Part shown: piece by piece, positions 7,090 through 12,286 of the stretch
Layout: every line of letters starts with the position of its first letter
Position numbering within the stretch: position 1 is the stretch's first letter
NCBI GenBank assembly: GCA_022425565.1
Contig: JAKMFG010000270.1
Coordinates: 1 to 12,286, forward strand
Origin: Alphaproteobacteria bacterium
GTDB taxonomy: Bacteria > Pseudomonadota > Alphaproteobacteria > Puniceispirillales > Puniceispirillaceae
Direction: 5' to 3'
DNA length: 12,286 nucleotides
Notes under the pieces: generated by a model
Databases searched by the model: none
Told to the model about the DNA's origin: nothing
Seen by the model: the letters and a program-made list of their open reading frames with translations, nothing else
Made by a program: the position numbers and the translations under genes

Positions 7090-8175
7090 TTAGAGGCCGA
7101 GCACGCGGGCGCGCTGGCTTACGAAGGTACGGTCGGCCATGTCGAGCCACTTGGTGCTCTGGGTGACGCTGGCGTTGTAGCTTGCACGGATATCCGCATA
7201 GAGCGAGTCATCCATGTATGCATCCATCGCCTTGGCAGATGCCTCGCCAAACAGATCCCAGACGTCATCCGGGAATTCCATCGGCTTCACACCCTGTGCG
7301 ATGATGCGCTCGAGAGCAGCCGCGTTGTTTGCGGTTGCACCGACCGACTCGTGCATGGTTGCGGCAGCGGCAGCGTTGAACATCACCGCCTGCTGCGACG
7401 AGGTCAGGCTGTCATAGATGTCGCGGTTGAACGACGCGGTCAGGATCGAACCTGGCTCATGGAAGCCGCCGGTGTAGTAGAACTTACAGATTTCCTGGAA
7501 GCCCAGCTTTTCGTCGGCGTAGGGGCCGATCCACTCGGCACCGTCGATCGCGCCAGACGCAAGGGCCTGGTAGATCTCGCCGCCTGGAAGCGACTGTACC
7601 GATGCGCCGGTCAGTTCGAGCGCCTTACCACCGATGCCAGGCATACGGAACTTCAGGCCGCTGAAATCGTCAGCAGAGTTGATCTCTTTGTTGAACCAGC
7701 CGCCAGGCTGCATGTTCGTGCTTCCACAGCTGAACGACTTCAGGTTGAAGATCTGGCCGAGCTCGTCGTGGAGATCGTGTCCGCCACCATGATAGTACCA
7801 AGCCATGAATTCTTCAGTGGTCGCGCCGAACGGCACGGATGTGAAGTAGTACAGGCCCGGATGCTGACCGCCGAAATAGTAGTCGGCGGAATGGTAGATG
7901 TCAGCCTGACCGGACGAGACGGCGTCAAACACCTCGAACGCACCGACGAGTTCGCCGGCAGCTTTTTTCTCGATGGTGATCTGGCCGTCGGTCATCTCGG
8001 TAACGGCGTTTGCGAAATAGACAGCGGCGCTGTCAAAAACAGCAAAACCGTGCGGCACCGAAGTGACCATAGTCAGGGTACGCTTGCCCTGAGCGATGGC
8101 TGGGGCCGAAAGGGCGGTGGTGCCGGCAAGAGCCGCGCCGGCGCCTGCCTTTGAAATAAAGGATCTGCGATCCAT
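7090..8175 (-). CDS. dctP: TRAP transporter substrate-binding protein, TakP-like (2-oxo acid/lactate type)
   Basis: This 361-residue periplasmic protein captures the substrate for the DctQM permease. The N terminus has a twin-arginine leader (RRSFISKAGAG at 3-13, then an Ala-rich stretch and an APAIA|Q cleavage site near residue 28). The mature part is a DctP-type bilobal binder. Arg177 in FRMPG (176-180) matches the arginine that grips the ligand carboxylate. EWIGPY (214-219) matches the motif of the TakP/TTHA0766 branch, whose studied members bind pyruvate-like 2-oxo acids or lactate, some with a metal ion. The exact ligand remains inference. ATG 8175 is preceded by GGAGG at ideal distance. 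It is first in the operon dctP-dctQ-dctM, downstream of an AT-rich leader. Confidence 0.93.
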   Translation of the reverse strand: MDRRSFISKAGAGAALAGTTALSAPAIAQGKRTLTMVTSVPHGFAVFDSAAVYFANAVTEMTDGQITIEKKAAGELVGAFEVFDAVSSGQADIYHSADYYFGGQHPGLYYFTSVPFGATTEEFMAWYYHGGGHDLHDELGQIFNLKSFSCGSTNMQPGGWFNKEINSADDFSGLKFRMPGIGGKALELTGASVQSLPGGEIYQALASGAIDGAEWIGPYADEKLGFQEICKFYYTGGFHEPGSILTASFNRDIYDSLTSSQQAVMFNAAAAATMHESVGATANNAAALERIIAQGVKPMEFPDDVWDLFGEASAKAMDAYMDDSLYADIRASYNASVTQSTKWLDMADRTFVSQRARVLGL

Positions 8176-8636
8176 GGGGTGTCCTCCAAAATTGGTCTAG
8201 TGTGGGCGAAAGCCCGAAGCATTACCCTAGTCAAAACACAAAGACAAATCCTGTAACAAAAGTGAAAAACTGTTATTTCGTTCTGTTATAAATCGCATTT
8301 ACCTACATTTTTGAAACATTCGAGGGCCACAAAGGTAAGAAAATGTCGTACCGTTCAGAATTGTGGCGCCTGTCATCGCACTGTCATAAAGCAAAAAATA
8401 ATATTTAAATCAATGAGATGACTGTTTTTTGTGCTCCAGCCATGATGGTTGCAGCTATGAGAACCAATGCGCCCGATCGCCGGGGCAACGGCTTTTTAAA
8501 GAACCGGCAGGGGCAGGCTCAAATTGTCTGCAAGCAGATTTTGCGCATCTGCCGGCTGCTCAAAATCCCGGCAAAGCCCGCGTCTGTGGCGGTGATGAAT
8601 TCGGGCCTGTTAATCTTTCTGGCGATTCGACCGAAA
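8176..8636. promoter_or_regulatory. AT-rich intergenic region upstream of dctP
   Basis: This 461-bp gap between the dctP start and the cueR stop should hold the TRAP operon promoter. The part at 8220-8410 is much more AT-rich than its surroundings. Visible elements include an inverted pair TAACA (8254-8258) / TGTTA (8271-8275) separated by 12 nt, and a direct repeat of CTGTTAT at 8270-8276 and 8283-8289. A second direct repeat, TGTCAT, lies at 8371-8376 and 8382-8387 with an 11-bp period. A small GGGC-GAAA-GCCC hairpin sits at 8204-8215 in the dctP leader. I could not fix a convincing leftward -35/-10 pair. Short open frames on the + strand here (for example from 8418) run into cueR from the opposite strand, lack a ribosome binding site and are not credible genes. 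Confidence 0.5.
8361..8389 (+). promoter_or_regulatory. Possible rightward sigma70-like promoter
   Basis: TTGTGG (8361-8366) and TCATAA (8384-8389) are 17 nt apart, an acceptable match to -35/-10 boxes, with AT-rich DNA following. No credible protein gene lies downstream on this strand before cueR, which is antisense. If active, it would make a short RNA that could end at the weak GCCG/CGGC stem plus T-run at 8479-8497. This is a weak call based on motif match alone. Confidence 0.2.
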
Positions 8637-9026
8637 TCACCCCCCGCTGAGGGCGTTCAGGATCGGGCAGTGTGAGCGGTGGTCGCCGTCGCAGGAAGCG
8701 GCGAGGGTGGACAGCTCGTCCTTCAGCGACTGAAGCTCTGCCAGGCGTGCATCGATCTCGCCGACCTTCTTCACGGTCAGCGCCTTGACCTCGCGGCTCG
8801 GCCTGTTGCGGTCCTCATACAGTCCCAGCAGCTCGCGGCATTCCTCGACGGAAAAATCGAACCGCCGCGCCTTGCCGACAAACTGCAGCTTCGCAACGTC
8901 ATCCTCGTCATAGACCCTGTATCCGGTGCTTGGATCCTGCCGCGGCGTCACCATGCCGATATTGGCGTAATAGCGAACCGTCTTCACTGTCAGCCCGGCG
9001 CGCCGCGCCGCTTCACCGATCTGCAT
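8637..9026 (-). CDS. cueR: CueR/HmrR-type Cu(I)-responsive MerR-family regulator
   Basis: This is a 129-residue cytoplasmic DNA-binding dimer that senses Cu(I) and remodels a promoter with a long spacer. The winged-helix domain begins MQIGEAARRAGLTVKTVRYY and continues through GYRVYDEDDVAKL. A dimerisation helix covers about 75-110. The metal loop has Cys112 and Cys120 (spacing C-x7-C, CDGDHRSHC), the same numbering as E. coli CueR. Ser77 is also present; the family uses Ser there for +1 ions, whereas zinc sensors have Cys. I start at ATG 9026 because GGGAGA at 9032-9037 (minus strand) is well placed; a longer TTG 9044 start has no such signal. A GATAAT motif at 9044-9049 (minus) could be its -10. 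The gene is divergent from the copper operon, and its probable operator lies 47 bp upstream, so autoregulation is likely. Confidence 0.93.
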   Translation of the reverse strand: MQIGEAARRAGLTVKTVRYYANIGMVTPRQDPSTGYRVYDEDDVAKLQFVGKARRFDFSVEECRELLGLYEDRNRPSREVKALTVKKVGEIDARLAELQSLKDELSTLAASCDGDHRSHCPILNALSGG

Positions 9027-9069
9027 GGCTGTCTCCCATGGCAATTATCGTTGGTTTTCGTCTTTGGCC

Positions 9070-9100
9070 TTTACCTTCCCCTTGGGGGAAGGCCTATCTG
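9070..9100 (+). promoter_or_regulatory. CueR-controlled promoter with 19-bp spacer and CueR box
   Basis: The -35 box TTTACC (9070-9075) and the -10 box TATCTG (9095-9100) are separated by exactly 19 bp, the lengthened spacer typical of MerR-family targets. Within it lies the dyad ACCTTCCCC (9073-9081) / GGGGAAGGC (9085-9093) around TTG, closely resembling the E. coli copA CueR box (ACCTTCC...GGAAGGT). The promoter points to the DUF4396-copC-copD-oxidase genes; transcription should start near 9107. The box also lies upstream of the divergent cueR gene. Confidence 0.93.
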
Positions 9101-9139
9101 TACCACTCTTCCAGCGGAAATCACAGCCGGGGCACAAAC

Positions 9140-9601
9140 GTGGCACAGACAATTTCCCAGACATTGGCAGATCGAATCGGGATCAGCTGGCGCTGCCGCC
9201 ATACCTGGCGGCGGGCAAGCTACAATACGTCATGGTGTCTTCTTGGCTGCGCCATCGGCGATCTTGGCACGATCCTGTTCTTTCAGGTGACGGGCATTCC
9301 CTGGCCTGTCTGGGCGATCATGAGCCTTGCGATTCTGAACGGGCTGCTGACCTCTATCGCGCTGGAGACGGTGATTCTGTCGCGGCAGATGCCGCTGCGC
9401 CTGGCGTTGAAGACGGCGCTGGGCATGTCGCTGATCTCGATGATCGGTATGGAAGCGGCGATGAACGTCACGGATGTGCTGCTGACCGGTGGTGCGATGC
9501 TGACTTGGTGGGTGGTGCCGATCATGCTGGTGGCGGGCTTCGTCGCGCCACTTCCCTATAATTACTGGCGGTTGAAGGCGTTGGGGAAGGCGTGCCACTG
9601 A
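9140..9601 (+). CDS. DUF4396 membrane protein, first gene of the copper operon
   Basis: This protein of about 153 residues has three to four predicted membrane helices. It shows the pattern I associate with DUF4396: a CLLGCAIGD motif (33-41, with Cys33 and Cys37), a central SLISMIGMEAAMN stretch (98-109) and a PYNYWRL ending near 139-145. Extra Cys19 and His21 precede the first helix. Met residues cluster at 96, 101, 104, 108 and 120, which could bind soft metals such as Cu(I). The start GTG 9140 is chosen because it is the first plausible codon after the promoter, with a weak CGGGG motif upstream at 9128-9132; TTG 9164 is an alternative. The longer open frame upstream crosses the promoter and cueR and is not used. 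Its stop overlaps the copC start (TGATG). The family has no established function; a role in copper handling is inferred from operon position and CueR control. Confidence 0.8.
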   Translation: MAQTISQTLADRIGISWRCRHTWRRASYNTSWCLLGCAIGDLGTILFFQVTGIPWPVWAIMSLAILNGLLTSIALETVILSRQMPLRLALKTALGMSLISMIGMEAAMNVTDVLLTGGAMLTWWVVPIMLVAGFVAPLPYNYWRLKALGKACH

Positions 9602-9972
9602 TGGCGTCGCTGCGATCCATCATGGCCGGCATGGCCGTCGCCCTTCTCGCTATGTCGCTGCAGGCATTGCCGGCGGCCGCGCATTCGCCGCTGATCTCGT
9701 CCAGCCCGGCTGACGGTGATGTGCTTGCCGCCGCGCCGCAGGCGATCGAGATGAAGTTCCGCGGCACGGCCCGGCTCGTCAGGCTTGTCCTGACCGGCGC
9801 GCAGTCAGGCGAGGTGACGCTGTCGGAGCAACATCTGATGGTCGAAAAACATCGTCATACGGTTGCGCTTCCCGCCATCACGGCGGATGAATACGAGGTT
9901 CGCTGGCGGGCGCTGAGCGCCGACGGGCATGTCGTTAAAGGCAGCTTCTCATTCATTGTCAGCGCCAAATGA
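9601..9972 (+). CDS. copC: Periplasmic copper-binding protein CopC
   Basis: This 123-residue precursor has a Sec signal peptide (about 1-27, cleaved after AAA) and a mature beta-barrel of about 96 residues. Cleavage leaves His28 at the N terminus, the first ligand of the Cu(II) histidine-brace site. Asp108 and His110 in SADGHVVKGSFSF supply the partner ligands, at mature positions 81 and 83, close to those of studied CopC proteins. The Met-rich Cu(I) loop of two-site CopC proteins is absent, so this looks like the single Cu(II)-site form. ATG 9601 overlaps the DUF4396 stop, indicating translational coupling; an in-frame GTG at 9592 is less likely. It probably carries or buffers copper for CopD and the oxidase. 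Confidence 0.92.
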   Translation: MASLRSIMAGMAVALLAMSLQALPAAAHSPLISSSPADGDVLAAAPQAIEMKFRGTARLVRLVLTGAQSGEVTLSEQHLMVEKHRHTVALPAITADEYEVRWRALSADGHVVKGSFSFIVSAK

Positions 9973-9982
9973 CGAGGCGGCG

Positions 9983-10897
9983 ATGTCCGATATATGGACC
10001 ATCCTGACGCCGCTTCTGAGGTTTGCCTTCTATCCGGCGCTTCTGCTTGCCATTGGCGGGGTGATTTTTACCGGTGTCATGGCGCGGCATCTGGGGCCCG
10101 CCCTGCGTGCCTATACGGGCTGGCTGACAATGTGGGCGGCATTTGCCGGGCTGTGCATCGCCGGGCTGCAGATACCGGCGATGGCCGGCAACATGGCGGG
10201 CGATCTTGCCGGGATGGGTGATCCTCTGCTGATCGGCCTGGTGCTGGAAACGCCGGGCGGGGCCGCGTCCATAATGGTGGCTGCCGGTTTCTTGCTGATA
10301 TTGCTGGCCGAGCTGGTTGTGAAAGACCCTGCCCATCCACTCAGGATCACCGGCCCGGGCCTCGCTATCCTGTCGATGCTGCTGGCCGGTCATGTGACAA
10401 CGGGCGGAATTCAGGCAGGCATCCTGCTGGCGGTTCATCTTGGCGGGCTTGGGTTCTGGCTTGGGGCGCTGCTGCCGCTTCGCGCGATGTGCCGCGACCC
10501 GGAAAGGTTTGGCGGGCAGCTGGTACTGGCCGATCTTGCCGAGATGTTCGGCAGGCGGGCGATCTGGTTAGTGCCGGTCCTGCTGATTGCCGGCACTTTA
10601 TATGCTGCCCTTCTCGTTGGGTCTGTTGCCGCGCTGGTGACAACATCCTACGGGCAGGTGCTGATGGTGAAGGTCGGGCTCGTCAGCGGGTTGCTGGGTC
10701 TGGCTGCTCTGAACAGGTTTCGCCTTGTGCCTGCGTTGCGGGGCGGTGAGGCGGCGGCTCTCTTGCGGCTCAGGCGCTCGATTGACTGTGAGCTTGCTGG
10801 CGTGGCCATGGTCCTTCTGGCCACCAGCCTGATGACAACATCTGTTTTGCTGCCAGCCCTTCTGCTGCCAGATGGCATGACCATGGGAGACATGTGA
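9983..10897 (+). CDS. copD: Inner-membrane copper protein CopD
   Basis: This 304-residue inner-membrane protein of the CopD/PcoD family has about eight helices. Family marks are Gly136-His137 in LLAGHVTTGG, HLGGLGFWLGALLPL at 152-166, SYGQVLMVKVGLV (222-234) followed by LNRFRLVP, and LRRSIDCELAG (263-273). The C terminus ends in a Met-containing tail (GMTMGDM). ATG 9983 is preceded by GAGG and lies 10 nt after the copC stop; the open frame extends upstream inside copC but without a good start. CopD is thought to act with CopC in moving copper across the inner membrane, possibly to load cuproenzymes; direction and mechanism are not settled for the family. The stop overlaps the start of the oxidase gene (TGATG). 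Confidence 0.92.
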   Translation: MSDIWTILTPLLRFAFYPALLLAIGGVIFTGVMARHLGPALRAYTGWLTMWAAFAGLCIAGLQIPAMAGNMAGDLAGMGDPLLIGLVLETPGGAASIMVAAGFLLILLAELVVKDPAHPLRITGPGLAILSMLLAGHVTTGGIQAGILLAVHLGGLGFWLGALLPLRAMCRDPERFGGQLVLADLAEMFGRRAIWLVPVLLIAGTLYAALLVGSVAALVTTSYGQVLMVKVGLVSGLLGLAALNRFRLVPALRGGEAAALLRLRRSIDCELAGVAMVLLATSLMTTSVLLPALLLPDGMTMGDM

Positions 10898-12264
10898 TGC
10901 GACGTCGTGACTTTCTGAAAACCGGCGCGGCCGCGCTGGTGGTGACACCGATGCCGGCACTCGGTGATACAGTGCGCCGCTACCGGATCGAGGCCGGGCC
11001 CGCCAGTGCAAGGCTTGGAGAGCAGGGCGCTGCAGCGACAGACCTGTGGCTGTATAACGGCACATCGCCCGGGCCGGAAATCACCGCCCTTCGTGGCGAG
11101 ACGCTGGAGGTGGAATTCACCAACCGGCTTGATGTGCCGACGACCATGCACTGGCATGGCATCCGCAATCTGAACGAGATGGACGGCGTGCCCAACCTGA
11201 CCCAGGCCGCGATTGAGCCGGGCGAGAGCTTTACCTACCGGTTCCCGCTGAAGGATGCCGGCACATTCTGGTACCACGCGCACAGCAAGGGCTGGGAACA
11301 GCTTGCGCGCGGCCTCTACGGGCCGCTTGTCGTCGCCGAAACCGAATTGCCGGACCCGACGCGTGATGTGACGCTGGTGGCAGATGACTGGCGGCTGACC
11401 GACGACTATCAGCTGCATGAAGACAGTTTCGGATCGCTTATGGACTGGTCGCATCAGGGGCGTCTCGGCAACTGGCTGACCGTGAACGGGAAGACGGATC
11501 CGGTCGTCAGTGTGGCGCCCGGGACGGTGCGGCTTCGCCTGATCAATGCTGCGAATGCGCGGGTGCTTGCCTTGCGCCTCGAGCACAAGGCGCCGATGCG
11601 GGTGGTGGCGCTGGATGGCGCGCCCTGCGATCCGTTTGATCTACAGACAATCAGGCTGGCACCGGCGCAGCGCGCCGACGTCATGGTGGAGATGCCGGCT
11701 GGACAGCTCCGTCTAGAGGAGGTCAGCACCGGAGAGCCCATTGGCGCTGCGATGCTGCAGGCAGACGGCGCGGCGTCACCCGCAGCAGCGCAGCCAGAGG
11801 TAACGGCCTGGTATGACCGTCCCGACCTGTCCGGCGCACGGGTCATCGATGTTCATATGCAGGGCGGTGCCATGGGCAATCTGGCATTGGCGGAATTCGA
11901 GGGCGAGGTGCTGGCGCTGCGCGATCTTGCACAGGAACATGCCAAGCTCTGGGCCTTCAACGGGATTGTTGGCGGGTACCACCACCAGCTTGCCGATCTG
12001 GCCCTTGGCGAGGTCGCCATGCTGCGGGTCTGGAACGACACGAGGTGGCAGCATAGCATGCATCTCCACGGTCATCATTTCTGGGTGGATTCAAAGGAAT
12101 TTGGAGAAATGGCGCGCCGCGTGCTTCGTGACACTTACCTGATGGCGCCGGGCGAGCGCGCCGATCTTGTCTTCGTTGCCGACAATCCCGGTATGTGGCT
12201 GTTCCATTGCCATATGATGGAGCATCACGCCGCCGGCATGGGCGCGGTGATTTCAGTCACCTAG
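10897..12264 (+). CDS. Tat-exported multicopper oxidase, CueO-like
   Basis: This 455-residue periplasmic oxidase is built of three cupredoxin domains. The leader MRRRDFLKTGAA carries the twin-arginine motif, fitting export of a folded copper enzyme. The four copper-ligand motifs are intact: MHWHG (84-88), YHAHS (126-130), HSMHLHGHHF (386-395) and HCHMMEHHAAGM (437-448). Cys438, His386, His443 and axial Met448 form the type 1 site; the His pairs build the trinuclear cluster. It lacks the long Met-rich insert of E. coli CueO and is shorter than PcoA/CopA oxidases (about 600 residues), so I leave the symbol blank. The likely role is oxidation of Cu(I) to less toxic Cu(II) with reduction of oxygen to water. 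ATG 10897 overlaps the copD stop; GTG 10894 is an alternative. It is the last gene seen in the CueR-driven operon. Confidence 0.93.
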   Translation: MRRRDFLKTGAAALVVTPMPALGDTVRRYRIEAGPASARLGEQGAAATDLWLYNGTSPGPEITALRGETLEVEFTNRLDVPTTMHWHGIRNLNEMDGVPNLTQAAIEPGESFTYRFPLKDAGTFWYHAHSKGWEQLARGLYGPLVVAETELPDPTRDVTLVADDWRLTDDYQLHEDSFGSLMDWSHQGRLGNWLTVNGKTDPVVSVAPGTVRLRLINAANARVLALRLEHKAPMRVVALDGAPCDPFDLQTIRLAPAQRADVMVEMPAGQLRLEEVSTGEPIGAAMLQADGAASPAAAQPEVTAWYDRPDLSGARVIDVHMQGGAMGNLALAEFEGEVLALRDLAQEHAKLWAFNGIVGGYHHQLADLALGEVAMLRVWNDTRWQHSMHLHGHHFWVDSKEFGEMARRVLRDTYLMAPGERADLVFVADNPGMWLFHCHMMEHHAAGMGAVISVT

Positions 12265-12286
12265 ATTTCATAGGGTTGGGCGGGGC
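12265..12286. other. Downstream edge, nothing identified
   Basis: Only 22 bases follow the oxidase stop. They contain no terminator stem. A G-rich end (GGGCGGGG) could be the ribosome binding site of a further operon gene lying outside the window. Confidence 0.3.

Noticed and set aside
7351..8154. Long open frame (267 codons) antisense to dctP
   Set aside because: It lies fully inside the clear dctP gene on the other strand, has no ribosome binding site and encodes no recognisable domain; high-GC codon bias makes such shadows common.
8418..8675. 85-codon + strand open frame in the dctP-cueR gap
   Set aside because: No ribosome binding site, no domain, and its end overlaps cueR on the opposite strand.
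8930..9139. Upstream extension of the DUF4396 frame
   Set aside because: It would overlap cueR on the other strand and cross the CueR promoter; transcription should start near 9107, so only GTG 9140 or later can be used.
10648..11586. Long open frame (312 codons) antisense to copD and the oxidase
   Set aside because: The opposite strand encodes copD and the oxidase with intact copper motifs; the antisense product is Arg/His/Pro-rich and has no domain pattern.

Overview
The window looks like chromosomal DNA of an alphaproteobacterium. GC content is high, gene packing is dense, the exported proteins carry twin-arginine leaders, and the TRAP transporter and CueR/HmrR-type copper genes are of kinds common in that class. 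A marine lineage (SAR116, Rhodospirillales or Roseobacter-like) is possible, but the sequence alone does not prove it. No rRNA, tRNA, CRISPR array, insertion sequence or phage gene is visible.

Region A (1-1703, + strand) holds a stand-alone cyclic-nucleotide-binding domain protein with a helical tail, followed by a ten-helix EamA/DMT transporter. Region B (1732-2313, - strand) is an unrecognised small two-helix membrane protein converging on the EamA gene. Region C (2487-3632, + strand) is a class V PLP-dependent aminotransferase of the alanine/serine-glyoxylate type. It is divergent from region B and ends at a strong terminator that serves both strands.

Region D (8175 down to 3722, - strand) is a complete tripartite TRAP transporter operon, dctP-dctQ-dctM. 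The binding protein belongs to the TakP/2-oxo-acid and lactate type. Both membrane subunits are much longer than usual. A perfect 12-bp hairpin with a U-run lies between dctP and dctQ and probably makes binding protein exceed permease. An AT-rich 460-bp leader with short direct and inverted repeats precedes dctP.

Region E (8637-12264) is a copper-defence locus. A CueR-type regulator (Ser77, Cys112, Cys120) is read leftward. Rightward, a textbook CueR box inside a promoter with a 19-bp spacer drives four tightly coupled genes: a DUF4396 membrane protein, copC, copD and a Tat-exported multicopper oxidase. The proposed logic is that cytoplasmic Cu(I) is sensed by CueR. This switches on a periplasmic copper-binding protein (CopC), an inner-membrane copper protein (CopD), a Cu(I)-oxidising enzyme and the DUF4396 protein. 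DUF4396 has no established role. Its place as first gene under the copper switch, with paired Cys and clustered Met in or near its membrane helices, is the most interesting lead in the window.
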